NCBI RefSeq assembly: GCF_963678975.1 | Contig: NC_089275.1 | Location: 38,478,819 to 38,542,818, forward strand | Direction: 5' to 3' | DNA from: Dysidea avara | Taxonomy: Eukaryota; Porifera; Demospongiae; Dictyoceratida; Dysideidae | DNA: 64,000 nt | Shown here: positions 38,201 to 46,823 of the stretch, in pieces | How positions within the stretch are numbered: the first letter of the stretch is position 1 | Layout of the letters: every line of letters starts with the position of its first letter | The notes under the pieces: generated by a model | Database searches by the model: none | What the model was told of the DNA's origin: nothing | Seen by the model: only the letters and a program-made list of their open reading frames with translations | Translations under genes and position numbers: made by a program

Positions 38201-41200
38201 ATATGCCATGTACCTGCACCTTTCAGCGTCTTATACTGATTTTGACAGCAAAACTCAGTACATTGAAGTTCAAGCCCAACAGTCAGTAGTGACCACAAAC
38301 ATTTCCATTTACAATGACAATTATATGGAAGACACAGAAGCTTTCCATGTGGAACTTGTGGTACCACCAAGATCAGCATATAAAGGCATCCAGATAGGCA
38401 AGCAGGGAATTGTAACTATATACATTAAGGATGGTATGTTGATGTAATATACTTCCCTAACAGTGAATTTATCTTTGTGCTGAACATGTGCATTTCTTTT
38501 TTAACCTGAACAAGTTCTATGAATTTGCATACTTTAGCCATTTTTCAATTGTTACTAAGCACTTCAGTGTATTGCACATCAAGGCTGCAGATCTAGCAGT
38601 ACATGACCAGTACAGTTTTGGCCATGCCAACTTTTAGACAGTTGCTTAAAATGCAACAACAGCATGTGCAATTAACAAAATGCACAAGTGCGATTAATGG
38701 CTAGCCTACTCCAGAATAGCCAGGTATTCCTTCACTGCCACACCACCAACCAACCAACTAGCCAGTAAGGCGTACCATATTTTCTATGATGTAGTCAACA
38801 ATGTGTATTATGATCTTGTATTTCATAGGAATAGTTTTCACTAAGTAGCATAATAATCACTAGTATGGTAAGCATCAAGTTTGAAGGTAAAAGTGCTCTG
38901 AATACCACTTCAGAAAACAATTTTTGGGGAGTGAAGCACCTCCCCAGACTACCTATATTGAGCTGCTTTGTAGCTCAGTTACATTCAACAACTGTGGTAC
39001 TTTTTATTCTATTCAGATGGCCTTACCATCATTGCAGTGCTAGATCCAGCCCTGCACATATTGCTCATATTTCCTTATTTGCTTAGTAGGGCAAGCACAC
39101 ATACATACAATATACAGCGTGAGATATACTGAATAGTAGTGTAGTAGTTTAGAGGAAGGAAATACAAAACTATGATTGCTATTTTATTTTTGTGATGATA
39201 AAATTGTTCTTATTGTAATAGATGATGTGTCACTTTCATTCTCCCAAAAGATAGTAAAGGCATTTGAAAATGACAATCTTATCCAATTTACTTTGTCATT
39301 ACTGCGGCCACTTGATTATCCTTTTGAAGTGGAAGTGTCCACTAGCAATATCTCAGCATTTGGTAAGTATATATAAACTGATGATGTGAAATGTGTATCG
39401 TACAATCATACATATGTAATATGTAAATATGAAGAATGACAAGAGCTGTTAGCATGCATGGTGTGTGTGTGAGTGATGGGGGGGGGGGGTCAGTATGTGA
39501 CAAGCCTAGGATACTGCCTGATGGTATCACTTGGTACACACCAACCTGGTTCCCCTGTGGAAATTTTGCAAGCCTCCCAGGGAATACTGAAATTTTCATT
39601 GAGGAGAGGCACAACTTGGTGAATATTGTCATAATGCCAGAGCACATGCTGCTGGAGTTCAATGGGTACATGCACTCACTGCACTGGTGGGGTGGCTGTC
39701 CACTTTTTCTGCTGTGTGTCCCTTCCAACTAGGAAAACTGAGAGGGTAGAAGAGAATAAGGATAGAAGAAAGTGTGTGTGTGTGCTTGTGTGTGTGTGTG
39801 TGTGCTTGTGTGTGTGTGTGTGTGTGTGTGCATGCGTGCATGTGAGGCATCATAGCCAAGTGGTTAGGGCATAGGCCTAGTGATCGAAAGGTGTCCCAAG
39901 TTCAATTCCCAGTTATACCACTTTGGTGTTGTTGTTTCCTTGAGTAAGAAACTTTACTCACATTGCTCCAGTTGACCCAGCTGTTAAAATGGGAACCTGG
40001 TGGCCTGGTGTCAACTAGGGAAGCAACCACCTTTACCTGTGTGACATGGCACAGACCTTGCTGGTTACTAGTCCTGCCCCAGGATGATTTACCTGCGCTG
40101 ACTCATAGCACCTGAGTAGTGCATAGGTGTCCCAGCGCTGGTTCATTGGGTTGGCGTGACCATGACTGCGAACTGAAGGCTTTGCTTTTACTTGTGTGTG
40201 TAGTGTGTACACATACGCATGTGTGTATAGTGTGTGGGTGTGTTTGTAGTGTGTGTGTAATGTTTGGGTAGTATGTGTGTTGTGTGTGTGTGTGTGTGTG
40301 TGTATGTGTGTAGTATGTGCATGTGTGTACGTATGTGTGTTTTTATGTGTGTGTACATATGTGAGTTTTATATGTATGTGAGGCTCATACAGGCAAATCC
40401 TCCTGGAGCAGGGCTAGTAACCTGCAGGACGACTGTCCATGAGATGTATAGAACCTGAAGTTTCACAACAATTCCAACACTGTTAAACAAGACAAGGACA
40501 TTTGGGTATTTGCTTCCCTTGTTAACAACAGGTGCCCATTGATGTTACAGCTGGGTGAGCTGCTTCCCCAGGCTACCAGGTCCTGAATATACAGCTTGGT
40601 AGACTGGAGCAATGTGAGCAAAGTTACTTGCTGAAGGAAGCAACCACAACACCAAATTGGCTTAACTGGAACCTTTTAAATACCAGTCCAATGCCCTAGC
40701 CACTTGGCCATGCTTGCTCAAGTGTCTGAGTGGTGAACAGATATCCCAGTGTTGGTTCACTAGGCAGTTGTGCATGTATGTGTGTGTATGTTGTGTGTGT
40801 GAGACCACCCAGCTGTAACATTGATGGGTACCTGGTGTTAACTGGGGAAGCAAATTCCAACCATTGTCTCACATAGTCGGTGAAAGTCCAGGTGAGACTT
40901 TAAGTGCCTACATCTTCACTTGTGAGTATGAGACGTAGTAAATCAAGGGCGGTTTTAGGGGGGAGGGGGGGTTGGGGTTTCTAGAAACCCCTTTGGTGTT
41001 GGGCTGACTTCAGAACTGCTGTCCAGCCATTTGGCAGCTATCTATTAGCTAATATTGTACTGATTCTTCACTGTAGCACCCAGTAGAATACAACACATGA
41101 ATTATCATAGGCGGTGGAAACAGGGGGGATGGCAGGGGTCCATGGCTCCCCACTTTTACAGGACAATGCTTGTAAGAAAAGATCGATATACTCTAATAGA

Positions 41201-44200
41201 GCAGTCAGCCATTCTAATAGAACAGTCAATTACTCTAATAGAACAGTCACTTGGATTATATCTTTTGAAGAGTATAAGTAACTACTTTAGAAATACTCTA
41301 TCCGTGCTTCTGAAATGTGAACTTTTCTTGGAGGCAAACCCCCAGACCCCAATGAATATCATTCAAATCTTCTAGTTATACGCTTTAATCTCAACTGTTT
41401 CAACTTCATTGCCAAAGTTGGCCTGCATTTTGGCCTGCTCCCCTGCCCCTGATTATACTCACCAATACCCATCTGTTAACTGATGCTATCACTGTACTTG
41501 CAGTAAAACTTAAGAAGGATATCCAAGTGAAAATGCTTGATACCCACCACTGAATTATTATATTTTGCACATAGCCAATAACCAATTTTTAAGGAAGGTT
41601 TCTTGTTGTTAGTAGTAGACCTTCCAAGACTACAGAACAAACAGAACTGAGAAGGTGACTCTCATGATGGTAGTTCAGCTAGCTAGCTAGCTAGCTACTC
41701 AGAAAGAGATCAACATAGCTACTTAAATGTGCAGCTAACTTGTCTGACAATTTTATTAAAATAATGATATCACAGCAGCAGGGTGCTGATAAAAACAATT
41801 TTAAAAACTTGACATTTGCCATGCAAGTAAGTTCAAACTGAATAAAATTTATGCATACCCATAAAACTATCTTGTAATTCTGCGGGTGCAGAATACAGTA
41901 GCTATTCACTAGAATATTGGATGATAGTGAGTATCAGTATATCAGATATGTAAAATAACTATTGTGTAGTAGTATAACACATCAAAGTTTTATTAAATAT
42001 TAAGCATTGTAATTATTAAAACCTTATCAGCGTCTGGGTAGACCCCTGCCCTAAGTCTTACTACCACTGGAAAACCTCCTCTGAAAATCCTAGATACCCC
42101 CTGCCTCCTGGGGATTACTACTGTAGTCCTACCTCAGGGATTTTCCTGCACTGGCTCATTGCACTGCACAGGTGTTGAAGTGCTGGCTCACTAGGTGAGT
42201 GTGACCATCCCCGCACAGTAGCCAATAGCTTTACTCTATTGTTTGTTTGTCTGTGTAGTGTGTTGTTGCATGTGTGGATTATGTGCAGATGTGTGTATTT
42301 ATTTATGTATGTTTGAACAGTATGTGGCTGATGTAAGCATGCCTGCTTTTGTGTATAATACCTTATCAAGTGTGTAATTATTGCATTGTTAATATGCACA
42401 TCTGCTAACTGTAACTAGGAGGAGTAGATTACAACTACTTTATGAGAAGTGTACCATTTGTTAGTGGAAGCTTAGCTGAGGTAGTCATTGTTGATCTCAT
42501 CAATGATGATATAGCTGAACCCACTGAAGAGTTTCAGATTGACATTACACGAATTACTCCTGGATCATTACAACTTGTTGGAAGGGACACCACGGCATCA
42601 GGAATCATTTTAGATGATGATGGTAATATTCACTTTGGCTTACAATACATACAGGCATGCAGTAGCTGCCAGCTGAGATTGAAATTTTGCTAAAATTAAT
42701 GTAGAAATCAAGACACACGATAGTGTGTCGTGCGGCCCAAGAAGCCGGCGCGCCACACCGTGAGTATATTAACAGGAAGAAAGAAATCGCAATTTTCACA
42801 CCTATGTAGCTCTGTGATCCCTTATCCGATTGGAACCAAAGTTGCTAGAGACGTGCCGCCCAGTTAGGGGAGTCTACATACCAAATTTGAAGAAAATCGC
42901 TCCAGCCATTTCCGAGATACGAGCGAACAAAATTTCGTTTTAATTTCTTCGTTTTTTTCTTCTTCTACTTCTTCATTTCGCACACTTCGCAAAATCCGCC
43001 ATAAAACACGAATGCGTGCTCGGATCGGGCTGAAATTTGGTACACTTAAAGGGCTCATTAAGGCGGATCTGTGTACCAACTTTGGTAGGAATCCGATGAA
43101 CATTCACAGAGTTATGACCGCTTATTTGCGTAAAATAAGGTCGAAGGTCTGTCACGCCTACAGAGTAAACCCCTTGGAGGAATCAGTTGAAAATTGATAT
43201 GTAGATGGAGCAACCATCGTAGGAGTGCCTTTTTGTGGTTTGAAAGGAATCGGAATAAAGACCATGGAGATATGACACAAAACCCAACCTGTGTCAAAAT
43301 TACGCGATCGATTTTTATGAATAAAAAAACTATTAGTTTTCGTGTCTACCAGGCAAACCGCTTAGAGCAACGAGCTGAAAATCAGTATGTAGCTGGAATA
43401 ATCATCATGGAAAGTTCTTGCAGTAGTACAGAAGAATCGGAGTACAATTCACTGAGTTATGATTCGGAAGGCAACTATGTACAGCAAATGCGAGATCGAG
43501 ATACTCTAATAGAACAGTCACCCTAATAAAGCATTCAGCTGCATGTATAATTTACTCAGTTATAATACATTGCAAGTTATTCTGTAGGGAATTCAGCTAC
43601 AAACAAGTCACTCTGTAGTCAGACCAGCTAGAGGAAGGTACCTAATAGAGAGTTCAGCTACAAAGAAGTCATCATGTAGAGAGTTCAGCTGAAATAAATC
43701 ACCCTGTAGAGAATTCAGCTACAAACAAATTGCCCTGTAGAGAGATCAGCTAGAAGAAATTACCTTGTAGAGAGTTCAGTTACAAAGAAACAATCATGCA
43801 AAGAGTTTAGATGCAAACAAATCACCCAGTACTCAGAAAGTTCCGCTATGAACAGATCACACTATAGAGAGTTCAGTTAGAAACAAGTCATCCTGTAGAG
43901 AGATCAGCTAGAAGAAGTCACATTGTAGAGAGTTCAGTTACAAAGAAACAATCATGCAAAGAGTTTAGCTGCAAACAAATCACCCAGTAAAAAGTTCCGC
44001 TATGAACAGATCACACTGTAGAGAGTTCAGTTAGAAACAAGTCATCTTGCAGAGAGATCAGCTAGAAGAAGTTACCTTGTAGAGAGTTCAGTTACAAAGA
44101 AACAATCATGCAAAGAGTTTAGCTGCAAACAAATCACCCAGTAAAAAGTTCCGCTATGAACAGATCACACTGTAGAGAGTTCAGTTAGCAACAAGTCATC

Positions 44201-46823
44201 CTGTAGATAGATCAGCTAGAAGAAGTCACTTTGTAGAGAGTTCAGCTACAAACAAATCACCCTGTAGATAGTTCAGCTAGAAACAAGTCACCCTGTAGAG
44301 AGATCAGCTAGAAACAAGTCACCCGTAGAGAGTTCAGCTAGAAAAAGTTACATTGTAGAGAGTTCAGCTACAAAGAAACTACCATGTAGAGAGTTCAGCA
44401 GCAAACAAATCGCCCTGTAGAGAATTCAGCTACAAACAAATCACCCTGTAGAAAGATCAGCTAGAAGAAGTTACCTTGTAGAGAGTTCAGCTAGAAACAA
44501 ATCACCCTGTAGAGGGTTCAGCTCCAAACAAGTCACCCTGTAGAGAGTTCAGCTAGAAGAAGTTACATTGTAGAGAGTTCAGCTACAAGAAACTACCATG
44601 TAGAGAGTTCAGCAGCAAACAAATTGCCCTGTAGAAAATTCAGCTACAGACAAATCACCTTGTAGAAAGATCAGCTAGAAGAAGTTACCTTGTAGAGAGT
44701 TCAGCTACAAACAAATCACCCTGTAGAGAGTTCAGCTAGAAACAAGTCACCCTGTAGAGAGATCAGCTAGAAACAAGTCACCCTGTAGAGAGTTCAGCTA
44801 GAAGAAGTTACATTGCAGAGAGTTCAGCTACAAAGAAACTACCATGTACAGAGTTCAGCTGCAAACAAATTGGCCTGTAGAGAATTCAGCTACAAACAAA
44901 TCACCTTGTAGAAAGATCAGCTAGAAGAAGTTACCTTGTAGAGAATTCAGCTACAAACAAATCACCCTGTAGAGAGTTCAGCTAGAAACAAGTTACACTG
45001 TAGACAGATCAGCTAGAAACAAGTCACCCAGTAGAGAGTTCAGCTAGAAGAAGTCACATTGTAGAGAGTTCAGCTACAAAGAAACTACCATGTAGAGAGT
45101 TCAGCTGCAAACAAATTGCCTTGTAGAGAATTCAGCTACAAACAAATCACCCTGTAGAAAGATCAGCTAGAAGAAGTTACCTTGTAGAGAGTTCAGCTAC
45201 AAACAAACCACCCTGTAGAGAGTTCAGCTACAAACAAACCACCCTGTAGAGAGTTCAGCTAGAAACAAGTCACCCTGTAGAGAGATCAGCTAGAAACAAG
45301 CCACCCATAGAGAGTTCAGCTAGAAGAAGTTACATTGTAGAGAGTTCAGCAGTTTAGCTGCAAACAAATCGCCCTGTAGAGAATTCAGCTACAAACAAAT
45401 CACCCTGTAGAAAGATCAGCTAGAAGAAGTTACCTTGTAGAGAGTTCAGCTACGAACAAACCACCCTGTAGAGAGTTCAGCTACAAACAAGTCATCCGGT
45501 AGAGAGATCAGCTAGAAGGGTCACCTTGCAGAGAGGTCAGCTACAAAGAAACCACCCTGCTTCATCTTTTCTTCTTCCTGTGGTAAAGAAAAAATGACAG
45601 GTTAAAAAGTCCTAAAGCTGGCCATAGGCCGGCTTTGGGGTATACAAATACAAAAAGAAGTGAAATCTAATCCAAAACAGCCAAGCTGTAAAAAAAGGGT
45701 TCGGCCCTGAGAAAGGCTATGGTGAAAAAAGATGTGAAATCCAAAGTGGCGGCCAAGAAATGGCTGTGATGGTAGGTTAATGGTAAAAATTTTAATAACA
45801 ACAATTCAGGTGAATTTGGTGCTGCTTGGTCTTGGCACAAAATTCACCTGAATTGTCGTTATTAAAATTTTTACCATTAACCTACCATCACAGCCATTTC
45901 TTGGCCGCCACCTTGGATTTCACATCTTTTTTCACCATAGCCTTTCTCAGGGCCGCACTCTTTTTTTACAGCTTGGCTGTTTTGGATTAGATCTATACTT
46001 ACAGTTATAGTTCTAACAGTTTTAAATTATATATACACCAATATCAAGCATTTTTGCATAAATTGTATACAGCACTTAAGGATAAATTTCGGTACCATAT
46101 TTTTCTTAAACAGTGAATGTTACAAAAATAATAACAATATTTGAAAAAAATATTGCACTAGTATTGTAAAGGCCTATAGCTGCACAGTGGCATAATGTTG
46201 TGGTCATGCACCACACCATTCCACATGATATATGGGTCGCAGCTACAGCACATGAATTATGCCTGCTCGAAGGCATGTACAGGTACGTGCTTGCATTTTT
46301 ATAGTGATATTTGTAAAGCTTGTGAAAAGAAGAAATGATAGGCCTAAACACATTACAATACATTCTACATTATAGTCCCCAAGTAAATACTGTGTATATG
46401 TAGTAAACTATAATTATGTACAAAAAAATTAAATTTGTTATGTTTCATACTATAGAAGTTACCGTAACATTTGAATCAGAAGAGTACAGAGGTTGTAGTG
46501 CAGATGGTGAAATAGTAGTGACACTAAGAGCTTTAAAAACTGCATCACTTCCATTCAAAGTGAACATATGGCCAGTGGAGTTGCCATACTATGTGCGTGA
46601 GCGTAATCATGCCAGAGCCAATGTCGACTTCTCAGCTAACCCTGTAGTTATTATATTTTATCCTGGAGAAACATTAAAATCAGGAAGAATTGTTCTGTTT
46701 CAATCTGATCAAGAGAGGGGTGTAGCCTTGAAACGTTTTTATATGAAATTAAAACCTCTCCAAAACAGAGTCAACGTTATTGTTGGCCAGCAGCAAAATT
46801 CCATTGCAACTATTACCTGTTAA
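26169..46823 (+). CDS. Gene B: secreted protein with eleven Calx-beta domains, 25 exons
   Basis: Exons: 26169-26241, 26744-26902, 26969-27175, 27259-27321, 28096-28251, 28308-28502, 28784-28864, 28928-29074, 29192-29398, 29451-29516, 29569-29718, 29876-30079, 30166-30474, 31292-31507, 35839-35979, 36193-36405, 36465-36605, 36730-36936, 37014-37169, 37297-37509, 38022-38180, 38227-38433, 39222-39362, 42419-42622, 46456-46823. The sum is 4383 nt: 1460 aa plus stop TAA. Every intron is GT-AG and phase 1, and no stop arises at any junction. An N-terminal signal peptide and the absence of a membrane segment indicate secretion. Calx-beta domains are Ca2+-binding beta-sandwich folds; here most are split into a first-half exon and a second-half exon that typically ends in an acidic run. 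NIT/NVT sequons recur in the second halves. Sponge aggregation-factor core proteins have comparable arrays, so a role in extracellular adhesion is inferred. Other Calx-beta extracellular proteins are an alternative. Confidence 0.85.
26744..27175 (+). CDS. Gene B Calx-beta domain 1 (exons 2-3)
   Basis: Exons 26744-26902 and 26969-27175. The first half has SFSQSEYSARESDGRVAVTI; the second has DFDEGTQ, then NNDNKVENTEAFKVEI and ends ATVYIKN. After splicing to exon 4 the end reads KNDD, a weakened acidic cluster. This is the type with no VxVC motif in the first half. Confidence 0.85.
27259..27321 (+). CDS. Gene B exon 4: Pro/Thr-rich linker
   Basis: A 63-nt phase 1-1 exon: acidic start DDIAATH, then PPNPPTTLPPTS. 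Likely an extended, possibly O-glycosylated spacer between domains 1 and 2. Confidence 0.8.
28096..28502 (+). CDS. Gene B Calx-beta domain 2 (exons 5-6)
   Basis: Exons 28096-28251 and 28308-28502. First half: VRLSQKVYRVKESDGFVVIK. Second half: SDFKIGYYYFNFPPHANEA, FNDNSEEETESFAVSL, ending AEVIIED, which reads EDDDE after splicing to exon 7. Confidence 0.85.
28784..28864 (+). CDS. Gene B exon 7: Pro/Thr-rich linker
   Basis: An 81-nt phase 1-1 exon encoding DDERPETTTPPPPQTTIKP and a short tail. Spacer between domains 2 and 3. Confidence 0.8.
28928..29398 (+). CDS. Gene B Calx-beta domain 3 (exons 8-9)
   Basis: Exons 28928-29074 and 29192-29398. First half: VQFSQGEYMVDESAGYVSLK. Second half: FDDKLLEGTEAFGVQL, GDPSGVTVFIKD. 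Very like domains 1 and 9 in layout. Confidence 0.85.
29451..29516 (+). CDS. Gene B exon 10: Pro/Thr-rich linker
   Basis: A 66-nt exon with three [ST]-x-RPPT/KPPT-type repeats (STRPPTTKPPTIRPPT). The donor is GTGAGT at 29517, phase 1. Spacer between domains 3 and 4. Confidence 0.75.
29569..30079 (+). CDS. Gene B Calx-beta domain 4 (exons 11-12)
   Basis: Exons 29569-29718 and 29876-30079. Exon 11 contains no ATG-led frame of note. In the phase-1 frame it reads VKVHIERLFYTVQES followed by LSVTLVVVGEV and EEFTVGIYAVGHY, a good first half. The second half has FESGIYRTTFKPGQ, IDDDIREGNEKFRLLL and ends in II, then DDPDD across the splice. The exon 11 donor (GTGCAG) is weak, so its exact 3' edge is the least sure. 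Confidence 0.75.
30166..31507 (+). CDS. Gene B linker fused with Calx-beta domain 5 (exons 13-14)
   Basis: Exon 13 (30166-30474, 103 codons) joins a Pro-rich linker (SPSPSPPP) and a first half (MVSFKESSYTTPEGNGSITF, VEFCTQES). In the previous domains these are separate exons. Exon 14 (31292-31507) is the second half: GGDYTAISSETLTFAPGE, ATDDEVHEKDETF, GTIIDDDD. The intron before exon 14 carries a CA repeat close to the acceptor. Confidence 0.83.
31231..31266 (+). repeat. CA microsatellite beside exon 14
   Basis: A CA run with one CAGA interruption, ending about 25 bases before the exon 14 acceptor AG (31290-31291). Confidence 0.9.
32640..33480 (+). repeat. Interspersed repeat with internal (GACT)n, copy in intron 14
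   Basis: Blocks GTATGATAGTACTGTAT, GGAATTTTCT, AACTCAATAATAGCTA, TTTTTGGCATACCACA and GTATGTACAATGC-like sequence also occur in order at 57640-58160 and 60720-61760. The copies elsewhere have only a few GACT units where this one has about 40. A 60-bp internal block (CCTTCAGACAAAC.TAACTC) is doubled at 33001 and 33061. Confidence 0.65.
32832..33000 (+). repeat. (GACT)n microsatellite
   Basis: About 40 near-perfect tetranucleotide units with one slip near 32990. Confidence 0.97.
33632..33795. mobile_element. Short fold-back MITE
   Basis: The ends AGATAAAGCACTGCC and GGCAGTGCTTTATCT are exact inverted repeats. Inner GAGTGCTATAT, ATAGCATGA and GAGACAAATATAGC blocks are mirrored. Non-coding, about 164 bp. 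Confidence 0.8.
34440..34920 (+). repeat. CTGCAGGTG-family repeat copy in intron 14
   Basis: Has CCACTAGTATATCTGCAGGT, GTAGGTGACCTCCAATG, CATACCACATCAAAAG, CTTTCAGCTGTGTTCAGCCC and CTCTGCAATCAATCCAGTC, matching 9150-9560 and 20750-21240. Confidence 0.6.
35044..35336. mobile_element. Short TIR element in intron 14
   Basis: The left end has CAATGTTAAGCCCCACTTCC and the right end GGGCTTAACGTTAACATTG, imperfect inverted repeats of about 20 bases. The inside repeats CAAATTC/CAAATCC..CACC blocks. Confidence 0.55.
35839..36405 (+). CDS. Gene B Calx-beta domain 6 (exons 15-16)
   Basis: Exons 35839-35979 and 36193-36405. First half: VRFLNDTSSAVESDGAI, VQVCTKESDPVSA. Second half: DYTSVVTNITFNNGDNS, TDDDIAEADETFEVFL, ending GTIFDNE instead of a full Asp run. 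It is nearly repeated by gene C exons 54070-54210 and 52808-53020, including parts of the intron. Confidence 0.9.
36465..36936 (+). CDS. Gene B Calx-beta domain 7 (exons 17-18)
   Basis: Exons 36465-36605 and 36730-36936. First half: VEFLFNSTTVGESDGVATF, VQVTSGETDPVSAR. Second half: DDDYIPTVVNVTFPA, DLVIEDTEMFYVRIDEL, GIIIDDDTP. The counterpart in gene C is 52604-52744 plus 52265-52471. Confidence 0.9.
37014..37509 (+). CDS. Gene B Calx-beta domain 8 (exons 19-20)
   Basis: Exons 37014-37169 and 37297-37509. First half: VSFNTTEVRDVESSGSLKF, VQVCSEDANLG. Second half: ADDDYVSGAFDVAFGVGD, ITDDSINEGSEAFGL, ending TGIIEDNYD. This is the unit that has multiplied in gene C, where the ending is usually DDDDE. 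Confidence 0.9.
38022..38433 (+). CDS. Gene B Calx-beta domain 9 (exons 21-22)
   Basis: Exons 38022-38180 and 38227-38433, separated by only 46 bases. First half: VYFNQRHYYIMESDRYIAI. Second half: YNDNYMEDTEAFHVEL, QGIVTIYIKD. It belongs to the same type as domains 1-3, not to its neighbours 6-8. Confidence 0.85.
39222..42622 (+). CDS. Gene B Calx-beta domain 10 (exons 23-24)
   Basis: Exons 39222-39362 and 42419-42622. First half: VSLSFSQKIVKAFENDN, EVEVSTSNISAF. Second half: GGVDYNYFMRSVPFVSG, LINDDIAEPTEEFQIDI, GIILDDD. The 3.06-kb intron between them holds SINEs and GT repeats. Pairing of these two exons rests on order and phase. Confidence 0.78.
39773..40380 (+). repeat. GT-rich microsatellite tracts flanking a SINE
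   Basis: GT runs at 39773-39833 and at about 40195-40380 with TGTA interruptions. The SINE at 39843-40195 lies between them. Confidence 0.85.
39843..40195 (+). mobile_element. tRNA-derived SINE, plus strand
   Basis: The head has an A-box-like TAGCCAAGTGGTTAGGGC and a B-box-like AAGTTCAATTCCCAG about 36 bases on, the layout of a tRNA gene. A central part TTTACTCACATTGCTCCAG and CCCAGCTGTTAAAATGGGAA follows, a sequence type shared by many invertebrate tRNA-headed SINEs. The tail is CTGCGAACTGAAGGC. It is not an intact tRNA. Confidence 0.8.
40383..40720 (-). mobile_element. tRNA-derived SINE, minus strand
   Basis: Read on the minus strand, it has ATGGCCAAGTGGCTAGGGC near 40710, then AACTTTGCTCACATTGCTCC and CACCCAGCTGTAACATCAAT. 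The B box is degraded. Same family as 54405-54777. A truncated third piece lies at about 40800-40870. Confidence 0.75.
41180..41265 (+). repeat. Cluster of the dispersed CTAATAGARCAGTCA motif
   Basis: Three tandem copies: CTCTAATAGAGCAGTCAG, TTCTAATAGAACAGTCAA and CTCTAATAGAACAGTCAC. A GATCGATA start precedes them, as in several other clusters. Confidence 0.7.
42119..42235 (+). mobile_element. SINE tail fragment
   Basis: CTGTAGTCCTACCTCAGG, TTTTCCTGCACTGGCTCATT and GGTGAGTGTGACCAT match the 3' part of the SINE at 39843-40195. The tRNA head is absent. Confidence 0.6.
42705..43520 (+). repeat. Dispersed repeat, TCAAGACACAC family copy 2
   Basis: Starts AATCAAGACACACGATAGTG, includes a CTTCTTCTACTTCTTCA pyrimidine block, CCGCCATAAAACACG and TTTGGTAGGAATCCG. 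It ends in GATCGAGATACTCTAATAG and GAACAGTCACC. It parallels 7020-7680 but is better preserved and more GC-rich. Confidence 0.65.
43580..45560 (+). repeat. 31-bp minisatellite array, about 2 kb
   Basis: About 60 head-to-tail units of roughly 31 bases built on CTGTAGAGAGTTCAGCTA then GAAACAAGTCACC. Variants (GAGATCAGC, GAAGAAGTTACCTT, AAAGAAACTACCAT, GAGAATTC) recur in a fixed order, giving a higher-order period of about 215-245 bases. It lies in the last intron of gene B. Confidence 0.95.
45660..45995. mobile_element. Large fold-back MITE, copy 3
   Basis: Arms of about 150 bp. The left has GAAATCTAATCCAAAACAGC, GGCTATGGTGAAAAAAGATG, GGCCAAGAAATGGCTGTGAT and GTTAATGGTAAAAATTTTAA. The right gives the complements in reverse order, ending GCTGTTTTGGATTAGATC. 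The arms are nearly perfect, so it is the youngest of the three related copies. Non-coding. Confidence 0.9.
46456..46823 (+). CDS. Gene B terminal exon: Calx-beta domain 11
   Basis: One exon holds a whole domain: VTVTFESEEYRGC, NIWPVELPYYV, NVDFSANPVVIIFYPGET, QSDQERGVALKRFYMKL, and the tail IATITC before TAA. The acceptor AG is at 46454-46455. It is a close paralog of the gene A last exon (312-688). Confidence 0.85.

Noticed and set aside
39848..39920. Possible true tRNA gene
   Set aside because: A and B boxes are present but the acceptor stem does not pair well and a SINE body follows. Related copies occur at 40383-40720 and 54405-54777.
43580..45560. CRISPR-like array (regular 31-bp repeats)
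   Set aside because: Units are contiguous without unique spacers and lie in an animal intron; it is a minisatellite.
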